Positions 35,589 through 45,614 of a stretch of DNA of 64,000 nt are shown here, in pieces (position 1 is the stretch's first letter; each line of letters opens with the position of its first letter). The translations under genes were made by a program, and so were the position numbers. Source of the stretch: Marisediminitalea lipolytica (GTDB lineage: Bacteria; Pseudomonadota; Gammaproteobacteria; Enterobacterales; Alteromonadaceae); the NCBI RefSeq assembly GCF_001758465.1, contig NZ_MJIC01000021.1:1-64000 (forward strand). Reading direction: 5' to 3'. The notes beneath the pieces were generated by a model. That model ran no database searches and had not been told where the DNA came from. It worked only from the letters and a program-made list of their open reading frames with translations.

Positions 35589-36245
35589 ATGAGCCGGATA
35601 TTTTTTGTTGGTGCTACCGGAAAAGTGGGTCATCGATTATTACCGCAACTGATTGCTCAGGGCCACAAGGTAACGGCACTACATCGTAAGCCCGAACAAG
35701 CAGAAAAGCTGGCTGCACAGGGTGCGACACCCGTTCAGGGCGATATGATGGAGCTGACCGGAAGCGACTACGAAACTCTGCTAAAAGGCCACGATACCAT
35801 TATCTTTTCTGCTGGCGCAGCTGGCAGCGGTAAAGAACGCACGGGCAAAATCGATGGCGAAACGCCGCCGTTACTTGCCAAAATTGGCCTGGAGGTGGGT
35901 GTTAAACGCTTTTATTTAGTTTCTGCGTTTCCTGAGTCGGCCAGGAATGACAATCTTGGCGAGGGCTTTGAATACTACATGAAGGTGAAAAAAGAGGCTG
36001 ACGCCAAACTGGTTAAGTCTGCACTGGACTGGGTAATAGTGCGCCCAGGCACTTTACTGGATGAAGAGGCTGATAATAAGGTGAGCCTCGACTACGCGCT
36101 CACCTATGGCAAAGTAAAACGAGGTAATGTGGCCAATACGCTGGCAGCGCTGATTGCCCAACCTGCTATCACCCGCCAGATACTGGAGTTAACCGATGGC
36201 GATGAGGCTATTACCGATGCCATAGGGCGAATCACAACGGCCTGA
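35589..36245 (+). CDS. NAD(P)-binding atypical short-chain dehydrogenase (YhfK/YwnB-like)
   Basis: A 218-residue Rossmann-fold protein with dinucleotide motif GATGKVG (8-14) and the segment WVIVRPGTLLDE typical of NAD(P)-binding atypical SDRs such as YwnB. The active-site Tyr-x3-Lys motif of classic dehydrogenases is not clear, though YMKVKKEAD contains a similar Tyr and Lys. Substrate unknown. It has a perfect AGGAGG site and stands alone, converging on the large membrane protein gene with one base between them. Confidence 0.82.
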   Translation: MSRIFFVGATGKVGHRLLPQLIAQGHKVTALHRKPEQAEKLAAQGATPVQGDMMELTGSDYETLLKGHDTIIFSAGAAGSGKERTGKIDGETPPLLAKIGLEVGVKRFYLVSAFPESARNDNLGEGFEYYMKVKKEADAKLVKSALDWVIVRPGTLLDEEADNKVSLDYALTYGKVKRGNVANTLAALIAQPAITRQILELTDGDEAITDAIGRITTA

Positions 36246-36246
36246 A

Positions 36247-39200
36247 CTATTCGATATCGCTGCCTGCCCCGCCTTTTAGCAGGCTGAGGTTTTTCAGTAG
36301 TAGCGGGATCAGTCCCAGTGCAGCGGTCGCTACGCTCAACAAGGTATTGAGTGAGCTACCGCTGGAATACACAAATATAACCACCAGTACCAGCAGCATC
36401 GCAAATACCGGGATTCGCAGCACGCTCCAGGCGCCGGTATCGGCATTATCCAGCCAGACATTGATCACCTGCTCGTTTTCAGCAGTCAAAACAAACTGCC
36501 GGAAACTCTCAGTTATTATCGACCACCCTTTATCACGGTATAAGTAGCCCCGGCGCACCAACCGCTCGATAACCACCGCATTAGCGGGATTTATACTTGC
36601 ACCGTTAGCCAGCTTCCACTGGATCAGTTTTTCCTGACGGGTACACTCTTCCCACTTCCGCCGGTATAAGGCGCCTGCGTTCGTTAGCATAAATTCAATC
36701 ACCTGTTCCGGCTCCCAGAAATCAGCAACCGAATCTGTTCCTTCTGCTGTATCAGCACCGCTAAATTTGCGTAATCCGTTGGTTTGCTCTCTCAGAATCG
36801 CGCTTAAATGCGCAATCTCGGGCCAGGCCTGGCATTCATAATAAATCAATTGCTCAACATCGTAGGGGTTACTCAAGCGCCGTTTCTGAACCGGTGACCA
36901 GGCATAATGTTTGGTAAATTCAGAAAACAGTTTACTCCAACCGGCTTTTTCATCACTGGACAGCGCGTTGTCGTCACTGGCCTCCACTTCGTACGCACAA
37001 GGGTTTAGTAACCGGTATAAAGGCGCCGTTTCGGCAATAACCAGCAGGGAAATACCCGGTAAATTATGCAATTGATATAAAAATGACAGTGCATGGCGAC
37101 GTAAGGACGAACAGGTACTGACCTGTTCTACGGCTGAAATCGCCACGATAACCGGGCTCTCAGAATGTCCATGAATAGCCTGCTGCACCTCGGCCAGAAA
37201 GTACCCGCCGTTATCGCTACCGCTCAAACATTCCGGCAGCCGGAATACCCGGTTTTCGTACACCGTTATTGTCTGACACTTTAATGCCTCTTCTGCCTGT
37301 AAACGTGTCGCATTCAGCACCAGCAGCGAGCCTTCGCTATTGTACTTTAAACACTCACCGATATCAGGAAACTTCGCCTTGTTATCCTGATACTCTGTGC
37401 AGTGAGGCAACACGCGGAACTGATCCTGTAAATGCTCGCCCATTAACCGTTGCACCAATAGCTGACGTACCGACAGATAAATCCCCAATGGCAGCCCCAA
37501 AAACATGATTAAGGCAATCACAGGCCCGCTACCTTCCTGCGCAGCGGCAAGCATGAGTAAGTCGGCGCGGTAAACCAACTCATCATCATGCGCCGCACCG
37601 CGCCGTCCTTCATAGGTAAGATCCTGTTTGGCCGCAAAGGTCAAATGGCTGATAAACTCGGTCTGGCTTGGCGTAATACTGAATATCGCATTAAAGAAAC
37701 TGTCTGGCCGGATGGTTTCTTCAGTCGGCTGAGGATTAATCAGCACCCAGCTTTTACAGTTAATGCCACAGTCAGATACGGTGGCGGCCTGAATAGCTGG
37801 CGGGTAAAAGCTGCTGATTAATTCAGGGAGTTTATAGTCACTTATCAGCACGCATGGAAAAGCGCTTGCTGAGCCAGGATTGCAGGGCGTGGCATTAAGG
37901 AAGCTGAGATAGTCCTGATAGCCAAACTGATGCTGTAACATGCTTTGCTTAATATGGCTGGCTTCAAAGCTTGCCTGGCGCTGGAGCAGGTAATCATGTG
38001 CGGTAAAGGCAATTAATGACGCGGGCACAGCCGCAGCCAGATAAAGCAACCCGGTTAAATACCAGATATAGCCGGCCGTGTACCGGCGTTTTTCTATCGC
38101 CCGATTATCCCGTCGGCGGCAAGATATGAAGGTGTCCGGTTTACCCCACACGCGGAAGGATTCAACCGCCATAGCGACCAGAAAAATGCCCAGCACGGAA
38201 AACAGCTGATTAGCCTGAATCAGCTCGCGCTGAGCCCCGGAATAGTCCAGCATATCCACACTGAATAACAGCAATGGGATGGCCAGGAGCCAGGTTTGTG
38301 GTCGTCGCCAGAACGAACTGTATGAGGCATCGAAAGTAAATTGCCGGATCAGGAATAAACCTATCAATGCGCAAGCAGCCGCCCACATTACCAGGCGACT
38401 GGTAAATGGCAGCACAACCCCCGTTTGGTACTGCAAACACAAAGCGGTGGCAAACAAAATCAAGGCATAGCTTTTATAGCGTTTGAGGTGCTGCGTGTCG
38501 AAATAACAGATATCCTGCCAGAACCGTTGCAGCATCAGATATCGCATCACCGCAAAGGCAGGAATAATCACCAGCATAAACAAAAATACGGCCATAAAAA
38601 CCAGTATCATGTTGTTGGTTTGCAGCGACTCAGGATTAAAGAACACCACCAGCCGCCAGGGAATAGTATTGTGTTCTGGTGCAGCGGCATCCTCTGCCTG
38701 CATAGGGCCTATTAATACCGTATGCGGACTGCCCTTATAATCCAGTTTCATCAGCGTTGGGGATGCCAGCTGATTATGCCGCGAGGCAACAAGTAACTCT
38801 GGGTTTCGATTTGTCTCAGTGAAAAAGTTTTCGATAAGACTCAGCGAATCGTCACTGTGAAACAGCACATTGCCGGCTTCATCGATTACCGCAAAACCAA
38901 AATTGTTAGGCATCACTCTGTCAACCAGACTGCCAAACCGGGTACCGGCAATGATCAGCTGTGGCTCAGACTGGTCCGTATCGTCTTCGGCTTTCTGAAA
39001 CCCCATCTTCTGATAACTTGAAAAGGTTTGGGATAAACGGAACTGGCTGTATGCTTCAACACTAAAGGGGGCGGGTTCGGCAGAAAATTTGCCGGCGGCA
39101 AAAGGAATAGAGAGCATGGCATTCTTACGTCCGTCTTCAATATTAAAAACCCGCTGAATAAAAAAGTTCGAGGTGGCCTCACCAGCCGGTTCGGTGAGTT

Positions 39201-40584
39201 GCCAGAACTGCCCTGCCAGACCGGCTTTTACGTAATTTCGCTTTGCCAAATCAATGGCCTGCTCAAACACCAGGTGCTCAGAGCTGTACAGCACGGGAAA
39301 GTCGCTGCTAACCTGCCCTTTGGCGTTGATCACCGCTACTGTCTCAACAATTCGTTTGCGCGCCAGTCCACCAGCAGAAGCATTGCTATCAGCGGTCAGC
39401 GATTGCTGACATATCTGATTATCGTAAACTGCATTTTGTTGATCAGGCGAGCGATGACGCCTGCAGGAATCATCCGTTGCCTGCTGGACAATCGATAATA
39501 CCGTGCTGACTTCCTGCACGAAGTCATTACTGATTTCCCGATGTAATATACTCAGTTGCTGTGCCTTAACGGTTTCAAAATAGTTAAAGAACAGCTCCTG
39601 TATCCAGCCGATGGTGACAATGCCAATAGCCACCACAATACCCAGCATTATCTGACTCTTATCGCCTCTGGCAATAGCATGCGTGGTACTGATATAACGG
39701 AGTTTAATAAGCGGTGTAATGGCAATTAAAAACAACAACCCCAGAATTAACCACATCAGCAGTGTGGGGGATAATTTAAGCTTTTGTTGGTTAATCGCGC
39801 TTTTTTCAATCACGCCGATCAAATACAGCTCTTGCCCGGCACTCGTTAAGGAAGACGCCATGATGGGGTGCACATACACCCTGAAATCATTATCGCTTAC
39901 CTGAGTATCAATAAAGTTTGTCCCCTCAATAACCGGCGTAAATGCGGTTGTCTCATCTTCCGTATGGATCGGTGCAGGATGCAGATGGGTAATCCGCTTG
40001 ATCAGTAAATCTGTTTCGTCACTGAGTTGTGAGGCATGATTAACTACCGACAGCACTTTGCCTTCGGCCTCAACTAACGCCACGGTTTGAAAACGGGCAA
40101 TCCGCTGTCGCAGCGAATCACTCACCGAGCTGGTCAGGTGCAACTGGTAAAAGGTGTCCGGCTCCGCTGTGTTGTCACAGGGCTTGTTGATGACAAAGCT
40201 GGCCTGATCAAACGACGGGATGGATAACGCATAAGGTTCGGGGTTACGAGCGCTCACCACACCGCTGTCGACCAGCCGGATATCAGCCAAATCATCAGAG
40301 ACCCCCAGCTTATCAATCGCCGTTTTTATGGACTCGTCATTAACACCACAGGTCGATACTGCCGATGTATCAGAAAGGATATATTGAGAAGTAATCTTTA
40401 CCTTATCGAAACTGCGGTGCAGCGTTCCTTCGATTTGCTTAAGCTCACGAAATAGTAAGGTATTCAGGGTGTCCTCGTTGCTATCCATTTTAAAGTAATA
40501 GATAACACCGGAAATAATGGTGCCCAGAGCCAGCACCAATGCGATGAACAGCAGCTTGGAAAGATTACGTTTGAATGGCGTCAT
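36247..40584 (-). CDS. Very large multi-span membrane protein, function unknown
   Basis: This 1445-residue protein is not a recognised family. It has an N-terminal membrane span (about 10-30), an extracytoplasmic part with two likely sensor-like regions (about 35-265 and 345-640), spans at about 270-290, 315-332 and 648-672, then a cluster of five or six spans (about 700-870), an extracytoplasmic loop with paired cysteines (DCGINC), a further span (about 1010-1030), a cytoplasmic part (about 1050-1380) and two C-terminal spans. The cytoplasmic part looks like the winged and helical half of a STAND/AAA-type NTPase with a degenerate VIVAISAVEQ Walker B-like strand, but I see no Walker A P-loop. 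Single gene, no close partners. Confidence 0.7.
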   Translation of the reverse strand: MTPFKRNLSKLLFIALVLALGTIISGVIYYFKMDSNEDTLNTLLFRELKQIEGTLHRSFDKVKITSQYILSDTSAVSTCGVNDESIKTAIDKLGVSDDLADIRLVDSGVVSARNPEPYALSIPSFDQASFVINKPCDNTAEPDTFYQLHLTSSVSDSLRQRIARFQTVALVEAEGKVLSVVNHASQLSDETDLLIKRITHLHPAPIHTEDETTAFTPVIEGTNFIDTQVSDNDFRVYVHPIMASSLTSAGQELYLIGVIEKSAINQQKLKLSPTLLMWLILGLLFLIAITPLIKLRYISTTHAIARGDKSQIMLGIVVAIGIVTIGWIQELFFNYFETVKAQQLSILHREISNDFVQEVSTVLSIVQQATDDSCRRHRSPDQQNAVYDNQICQQSLTADSNASAGGLARKRIVETVAVINAKGQVSSDFPVLYSSEHLVFEQAIDLAKRNYVKAGLAGQFWQLTEPAGEATSNFFIQRVFNIEDGRKNAMLSIPFAAGKFSAEPAPFSVEAYSQFRLSQTFSSYQKMGFQKAEDDTDQSEPQLIIAGTRFGSLVDRVMPNNFGFAVIDEAGNVLFHSDDSLSLIENFFTETNRNPELLVASRHNQLASPTLMKLDYKGSPHTVLIGPMQAEDAAAPEHNTIPWRLVVFFNPESLQTNNMILVFMAVFLFMLVIIPAFAVMRYLMLQRFWQDICYFDTQHLKRYKSYALILFATALCLQYQTGVVLPFTSRLVMWAAACALIGLFLIRQFTFDASYSSFWRRPQTWLLAIPLLLFSVDMLDYSGAQRELIQANQLFSVLGIFLVAMAVESFRVWGKPDTFISCRRRDNRAIEKRRYTAGYIWYLTGLLYLAAAVPASLIAFTAHDYLLQRQASFEASHIKQSMLQHQFGYQDYLSFLNATPCNPGSASAFPCVLISDYKLPELISSFYPPAIQAATVSDCGINCKSWVLINPQPTEETIRPDSFFNAIFSITPSQTEFISHLTFAAKQDLTYEGRRGAAHDDELVYRADLLMLAAAQEGSGPVIALIMFLGLPLGIYLSVRQLLVQRLMGEHLQDQFRVLPHCTEYQDNKAKFPDIGECLKYNSEGSLLVLNATRLQAEEALKCQTITVYENRVFRLPECLSGSDNGGYFLAEVQQAIHGHSESPVIVAISAVEQVSTCSSLRRHALSFLYQLHNLPGISLLVIAETAPLYRLLNPCAYEVEASDDNALSSDEKAGWSKLFSEFTKHYAWSPVQKRRLSNPYDVEQLIYYECQAWPEIAHLSAILREQTNGLRKFSGADTAEGTDSVADFWEPEQVIEFMLTNAGALYRRKWEECTRQEKLIQWKLANGASINPANAVVIERLVRRGYLYRDKGWSIITESFRQFVLTAENEQVINVWLDNADTGAWSVLRIPVFAMLLVLVVIFVYSSGSSLNTLLSVATAALGLIPLLLKNLSLLKGGAGSDIE

Positions 40585-40756
40585 AAGCGTCCTGCTGTAT
40601 AACGTTACATCCTATCGGTATCGAACAGCAGTAACCACCAAACGTTATAGTTGTTGTTATTTTATCTGTACAAATATCAACCAGAGCATAGCCCTACTCT
40701 TCGATTAGTTCAACCGTCCAGTTTGTTCAACTGCACAGGCGTATCCGAAAATTCAG

Positions 40757-41395
40757 CTAGGCGCTGGCCAGCCCCAGTTTCACCGCGAAGAACACAAATA
40801 ATCCGCCGGCCGCTTTATTCAGCCAGAAACTCAATCCGCCAATACCGGCCAGGCGGTTTCGCAGCCACACCGTACCAATCACCAGCAACAGGCACCAGGA
40901 TGTTCCGGTTAAGGTAAAGATACCGCCCAGGGCCAGAAACATTTGCGTTTTATCGGCCACATCAGCCGGAATAAACTGCGGGACGAAGGCCAGAAAGAAC
41001 AGCGCCACCTTGGGGTTAAGTACATTAGTTAAAAAGCCGCCGGTAAAAATCCGTTTTAAACTGGCAGGTTTGAGCTTGCTGCTCCCGGTTTCGGGTTTCG
41101 AGGTCTCACGTTTAGCCATCAGCATGGCAAAGCCCAGGTAAAGCAAGTAGACACATCCCGCTACCTTGATCAGCGTAAAGGCCCAGGCCGATGTAGCCAG
41201 TAAAGCGCTTAATCCTAACGCTGCGCCAACAATATGCACACTGACACCAGACATGATACCCAGTAACGCCACTACGCCTGCTCTACCCCCCTGTGTGGCA
41301 CTTCTGGCGATAATGTACAAAGAGTCCGGCCCCGGCAGAATGTTGAGTAACAAACAGGCAAAAATAAAGGGAATAACATTGATGGCGTCCAACAT
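40757..41395 (-). CDS. LysE/RhtB-family amino-acid exporter
   Basis: A 212-residue exporter of the LysE/RhtB family with six hydrophobic segments and the N-terminal motif NILPGPDSLYIIARSATQGGRAG. This family exports homoserine, threonine, lysine or related amino acids. The exact substrate cannot be read from the sequence. Single gene upstream of the DUF1080 operon terminator. Confidence 0.88.
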   Translation of the reverse strand: MLDAINVIPFIFACLLLNILPGPDSLYIIARSATQGGRAGVVALLGIMSGVSVHIVGAALGLSALLATSAWAFTLIKVAGCVYLLYLGFAMLMAKRETSKPETGSSKLKPASLKRIFTGGFLTNVLNPKVALFFLAFVPQFIPADVADKTQMFLALGGIFTLTGTSWCLLLVIGTVWLRNRLAGIGGLSFWLNKAAGGLFVFFAVKLGLASA

Positions 41396-41477
41396 AGCCG
41401 GCTTCTGATTACCAAAGTGATAGGATTAAATTACTCCAGCTGTCCAGCCCTCGCAATCCCTTTTACTGGCAATCAGA

Positions 41478-41506
41478 ACAAAAAGCCCGGTGCTTAAACC
41501 GGGCTT
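41478..41506 (-). terminator. Terminator of the 3-keto-sugar gene cluster
   Basis: AAGCCCGGT and ACCGGGCTT pair as a nine-base stem with a six-base loop. On the minus strand it is followed by TTTTTG, about 18 bases after the DUF1080 stop, so it ends the minus-strand operon. Confidence 0.85.
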
Positions 41507-41523
41507 GTTATCGTGCTTTTCTG

Positions 41524-42282
41524 TTACAGCTCGCGTAGCCAGATGTTTCTGAAACTGACTAAGTTATCGTGATCCTGCAGCTGGATTGGTGCACAACCAT
41601 GGGCTTGGTATTTTGGCGCACCAATCCATTCAGTGGTGCCCTGAATTTCCACATGGTTTTGTACCACAACCCCATTATGTATCACCGTCACATAGCCTGG
41701 TGTTTTCAGCTTTTCACCGCTGAATGTCGGCGCCGTAAAGATGATGTCATAGGCCTGCCATTCACCCGGTGGGCGCGTGGCGTTTACCAGCGGAATGGTT
41801 TGTTTATAAACCGATGCAGCCTGGCCATTGGGATAGGTTTTATTATCATAAGAATCCAGTACCTGAATCTCATAACGTTCCTGGAAAAACACCCCGCTGT
41901 TGTTACGCAGCTGTCCGTCCATCCCCTCTTCAGGTTTAGGCGCGCGCCATTCCACGTGCAACTGCACATCACAAAATGACTGTTTGGTGCGGATGTTACC
42001 AGTACCTGGTTTAACCGTTACGGTATCGCCACCGAGTGTCCAGGCCGCTGCACCGCCCTTCACCGATTCCCAGGCGGACAAATCGGTGCCATCGAATAAC
42101 ACAATGGCGTCAGACGGCGCTTTGTTCACCGGCGTTGCTACCACGGCAGGCACCGGCTCCCAAACTTCTGTTTTTTGCGCCTGTTGCCAGGGCTCAAGTT
42201 TTTCCTCAGTCGCTGCACAGGCACTCAGCGTCGGAGCCAATAGCGCCACCGTGGCGATTGTTTTAAATACATTGTTGCGCAT
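41524..42282 (-). CDS. DUF1080-family lipoprotein, candidate 3-keto-glycoside hydrolase
   Basis: A 252-residue exported lipoprotein (lipobox LSAC, Cys22) with one DUF1080/3-keto-disaccharide-hydrolase domain: it begins at [15 protein letters not shown] and includes [31 protein letters not shown] and [11 protein letters not shown]. Proteins of this family in gut bacteria cleave 3-keto-glucosides. The ATG at 42282 is preferred over one at 42297 because the signal peptide then begins right after. It is last in the operon with a GMC oxidoreductase, Tat small subunit and TIM-barrel isomerases. Confidence 0.88.
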   Translation of the reverse strand: MRNNVFKTIATVALLAPTLSACAATEEKLEPWQQAQKTEVWEPVPAVVATPVNKAPSDAIVLFDGTDLSAWESVKGGAAAWTLGGDTVTVKPGTGNIRTKQSFCDVQLHVEWRAPKPEEGMDGQLRNNSGVFFQERYEIQVLDSYDNKTYPNGQAASVYKQTIPLVNATRPPGEWQAYDIIFTAPTFSGEKLKTPGYVTVIHNGVVVQNHVEIQGTTEWIGAPKYQAHGCAPIQLQDHDNLVSFRNIWLREL

Positions 42283-42334
42283 ACCATGTGTCCTCATCTT
42301 AGGGCAAATTTAACCGCGAGCGGACTACCTGAAA

Positions 42335-42952
42335 TCAGGTCGCCCAGGCTCTGTCACCTTTTTCGTAAGGCATGTCACCGTCAAATTTGCCAGGGATACC
42401 TACATAGCGCAGTACTTTGGTTGCACCAACTTCGGAGGTAAAAAACGTAAACAGGGTTAACTGCTTAAACATCGTAAAATAATGCGGTAACGGACTGGTG
42501 TCGTCGATATCGCGACTATTCGGGCGCTGGTTTACCGCGCCCCATAAATTACGCTGTGCATTATAGGCTTTGGCTTCCGTGTCTAACTCAGACAGCAGTT
42601 CAAAACGCTGGGCACTGCTTAGTGCCAGAAACGGCGTATCAAAACGCTCATCGCTGGCCAGATTAAGCTTACGCAGGCCATCTTTAAAGGCTTGTTGCTG
42701 AACCGGGGTATAACAATCAGCAACCAGCACCGCCATCATCTGCGCGCACTGAGCATCCTTTGCGCCGGGTGTGTCGGTGCGGGGCATGATGGTCTCAGCA
42801 ATTTCGCTCATCAGGCTGATGTCTTCTTTATCAAGGCCCACTGTCGCTGGATCGCTGGCCGGTACTTTCAGGCCCCATGCCATGGCGTTGCTGCCAACAA
42901 ACGCCGCTCCGGTGGCTGCGGCAATCATTTTGAGAAGGTCACGTCTTTCCAT
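42335..42952 (-). CDS. Tat-exported small subunit, gluconate 2-dehydrogenase subunit 3 family
   Basis: A 205-residue protein of the gluconate 2-dehydrogenase subunit 3 family. The N-terminus is a twin-arginine signal (MERRDLLKMIAAATGAAF, cleavage near residue 25). In known enzymes (gluconate 2-dehydrogenase, fructose dehydrogenase, glucoside 3-dehydrogenase) this small subunit carries the Tat signal and takes the signal-less GMC flavoprotein with it to the periplasm. It starts one base after the GMC gene ends, supporting a complex. No cytochrome subunit follows in the window. Confidence 0.9.
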   Translation of the reverse strand: MERRDLLKMIAAATGAAFVGSNAMAWGLKVPASDPATVGLDKEDISLMSEIAETIMPRTDTPGAKDAQCAQMMAVLVADCYTPVQQQAFKDGLRKLNLASDERFDTPFLALSSAQRFELLSELDTEAKAYNAQRNLWGAVNQRPNSRDIDDTSPLPHYFTMFKQLTLFTFFTSEVGATKVLRYVGIPGKFDGDMPYEKGDRAWAT

Positions 42953-42953
42953 C

Positions 42954-44639
42954 TTAAATGTTCCCCTTTTTCAGTTCTTCAACGGCAAAGTTAGCCGCTC
43001 TGGCGGTTAATGCCATGTAGGTCAGTGATGGGTTAACACAAGACGCCGAGGTCATCGCGGCTCCATCGGTTACGAATACATTAGGTGCATCCCATACCTG
43101 ATTGTGCGCGTTAAGCACGGATGATTTCGGGTCACGGCCCATGCGTGCACCGCCCATCTCGTGGATCCCCATGCCTGGAGCGTAGTCTGCGTCGTAACCG
43201 CGAACATTCTTAAGACCCATCTTCTCGAACATTTCCACCGCATCGTTCATCATGTCTTTGCGCATGGCATATTCGTTCTCTTTGATCTCAACGTCCATTT
43301 CCAGCACTGGTAAGCCCCACTTATCTTTCTGGGCTTTATTCAGATACACCTTGTTGTCATGGTTTGGCAGCATCTCACCAAAGGCCGTCATGCCAATTGA
43401 CCAGCTGCCTGGCTCGCTGAGGGTATTTTTAAGATCGGCCCCAATGCCCATTTCTGCCACATTGCGGTTCCAGCCAGTACGACTTGCAGACCCCTGATAA
43501 CCAAAACCGCGAACGTAATCGCGCTTATCATCGCCCCAGTTACGGAAGCGCGGGATGTAAAAGCCAGAAGGACGACGACCGTAATAATATTTATCTTCAA
43601 ACCCTTCTACATCAGCCGAAGCACCCACGCGGAAGTGGTGATCCATAATATTATGACCCAGTTCACCACTACTGCTGCCCAGACCGCCGTCCCACACATC
43701 AGTGGCTGAGTTCATCAGCATCCACACTGAGTTTAACGCTGAGGCGTTGAGGAATACGATCTTGCTCTTAAATTCATAGGTCTGATTATTCTCTGAATCG
43801 AGAATTTCTACGCCGGTAGCGCGTTTCTTGTCTTTGTCGTAGAGCACCCGGGTCACAATCGAAAACGGACGTACGGTGAGGTTACCGGTTGCCATGGCCA
43901 CCGGCAGCGTTGATGACTGGGTAGAGAAATAACCACCAAACGGACAGCCTAACCAGCACTTGTTACGATACTGACAGTTCACCCGGTTCTGCTCTGGCTT
44001 GGGTTCAGTCATATTGGCACAACGGCCATTAATGATATGGCGGGTGCCTTTAAACGCTTTCTGTAAGCGCTTGGCCAGGTCCTTCTCTACTACGTTTAAT
44101 GGCATCGCAGGCTGATACTGACCGTCAGGCAATACATCCAGGCCATCGCGGTTACCGCTGATCCCCGCAAAGCGTTCTACATAGTCGTACCAGGGGGCCA
44201 AATCGTTGTAACGAATCGGCCAGTCAACGGCAATGCCCTCTTTGGCATTAGCCATAAAATCTTCTTCGTTTAAGCGGTAGCTCTGACGGCCCCACAACAG
44301 TGAACGACCGCCCACATGGTAGCCGCGGTACCAGTCAAAGCGTTTTTTCTCGACATAAGGAGAGGTCTGGTGGCTTTCCCACATACCGTAAGTCGACTCA
44401 TTCAGCGGGTAATCACGTTTAATTACCGGCTCCAGTGCTTTCATTTCCTGGGTCGCCACATCACGGTGCGGATAATTCCACGCTTCGTTGTGCGCATTCA
44501 CGTAGTCTTTGATGTGCTCAATGTTGCGTCCACGTTCCAGCATCAGCACTTTGAGCCCTTTTTCAGCCAGTTCTTTGGCTGCCCAACCGCCACTGATCCC
44601 GGATCCTACAACGATCGCGTCATAAACATTATCTGCCAT
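42954..44639 (-). CDS. GMC-family FAD oxidoreductase, candidate glucoside 3-dehydrogenase
   Basis: A 561-residue flavoprotein of the glucose-methanol-choline family: FAD-binding GSGISGGWAAKELAE near residue 12, HVGGRSLLWGRQS near 110, and the C-terminal active site with His493 in IHEMGGARMG and Asn536 in VNPSLT. This arrangement fits LacA-type glucoside 3-dehydrogenase rather than cholesterol oxidase. It has no signal peptide, so export with the Tat small subunit downstream is inferred. Its electron acceptor is not seen; a cytochrome c subunit is missing from the cluster. Confidence 0.9.
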   Translation of the reverse strand: MADNVYDAIVVGSGISGGWAAKELAEKGLKVLMLERGRNIEHIKDYVNAHNEAWNYPHRDVATQEMKALEPVIKRDYPLNESTYGMWESHQTSPYVEKKRFDWYRGYHVGGRSLLWGRQSYRLNEEDFMANAKEGIAVDWPIRYNDLAPWYDYVERFAGISGNRDGLDVLPDGQYQPAMPLNVVEKDLAKRLQKAFKGTRHIINGRCANMTEPKPEQNRVNCQYRNKCWLGCPFGGYFSTQSSTLPVAMATGNLTVRPFSIVTRVLYDKDKKRATGVEILDSENNQTYEFKSKIVFLNASALNSVWMLMNSATDVWDGGLGSSSGELGHNIMDHHFRVGASADVEGFEDKYYYGRRPSGFYIPRFRNWGDDKRDYVRGFGYQGSASRTGWNRNVAEMGIGADLKNTLSEPGSWSIGMTAFGEMLPNHDNKVYLNKAQKDKWGLPVLEMDVEIKENEYAMRKDMMNDAVEMFEKMGLKNVRGYDADYAPGMGIHEMGGARMGRDPKSSVLNAHNQVWDAPNVFVTDGAAMTSASCVNPSLTYMALTARAANFAVEELKKGNI

Positions 44640-44693
44640 TATTTCTCCCCTTAAATCGTGTCTTTCTTATGCCCGATTTTGTGTGTTGCCCAA

Positions 44694-45614
44694 TCACACA
44701 TCACAAATCAGAATGGCTTCGCGCAGCGATTCAATCTGACCCTGAATAGTTTTTGGGGTTGGAATAAATTCCTGAGCTACATATCCGTTAAAGCCCGTTG
44801 CATTTATCGCTTTGATAATGGCCGGATAAAAAAGCTCCTGGTTGTCGTTTATTTCATGTCTGCCGGGAACACCGGCGGTGTGATAGTGACCAAAGTACTG
44901 ATGGTTTTCCCGAATGGTACGAATGATGTCACCTTCACTGATCTGCATATGATAAATATCATAGAGCAGCTTAAAATTAGCTGAACCTAACTGCCTGCAC
45001 AGGGCAATGCCCCAGGCTGAGTTATCGGCAAAGTAATCAGGGTGATCCACCTTGCTGTTAAACAGCTCCATTTGCAGGATCACACCACGCTTCTCGGCAT
45101 GGCCGATAATCCGCTTAAGCCCGGTCACGGCGTGTTGCAAACCGGCTTCCGGCGTTACGCCCCGCTTGTTACCACTAAAACAAATCAAATTGCGATAGCC
45201 CGCATCGGCAATTAAATCGATGTGTTTCAGATAACGTTCGGTTAGCACATCATGAAAGGCAGGATCGGCCCAACCGTCGGTCAGGTTAAGTTCTGCGCCA
45301 TTACACATTGAACTGTCGATGCCATATTTTTTCAGCGTGGGCCAGTCGTCTGGCCCCACTAAATCAATCGCACTAAAGCCAATGGCTTTGGCCGCAATAC
45401 ACAACTCTTCTATGGTTAATTCGCTGTATGTCCAGCGCGCCACAGAGTGGTTGATATTGCCTTTGAGGGTTAACTTTGCAATGTCGTTTGGCAAAGCAGC
45501 TAACGCCGATGCGCTAAGGCTGGCACCGGTCATGCCCAGCACCAGCTTTTTCAGCACATCGCGCCGGGCATTCACCGTTGTTGCCGTTAACGGCAGTCCC
45601 TTAGGATCACGCAT
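44694..45614 (-). CDS. Exported xylose-isomerase-like TIM-barrel protein (hydroxypyruvate isomerase-like)
   Basis: A 306-residue TIM-barrel protein of the AP-endonuclease-2/xylose isomerase-like group. A Tat-type signal is visible at NARRDVLKKLVLGMTGASLSA (residues 15-35). Metal-binding residues fall at ELFNSKVDHPDY, LLYDIYHMQ and YVAQEF. The ATG at 45614 (overlapping the MFS gene by eight bases) is used because an in-frame extension upstream lies inside the transporter gene. Related proteins act on 3-keto-sugars in 3-keto-glycoside pathways; here that is inferred. Confidence 0.82.
   Translation of the reverse strand: MRDPKGLPLTATTVNARRDVLKKLVLGMTGASLSASALAALPNDIAKLTLKGNINHSVARWTYSELTIEELCIAAKAIGFSAIDLVGPDDWPTLKKYGIDSSMCNGAELNLTDGWADPAFHDVLTERYLKHIDLIADAGYRNLICFSGNKRGVTPEAGLQHAVTGLKRIIGHAEKRGVILQMELFNSKVDHPDYFADNSAWGIALCRQLGSANFKLLYDIYHMQISEGDIIRTIRENHQYFGHYHTAGVPGRHEINDNQELFYPAIIKAINATGFNGYVAQEFIPTPKTIQGQIESLREAILICDV

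Noticed and set aside
41900-42313. Plus-strand open frame of about 137 codons opposite the DUF1080 gene
   Set aside because: It lies antisense to a well-supported lipoprotein gene, has low-complexity Ser/Pro/Ala content and no recognisable domain or ribosome site.
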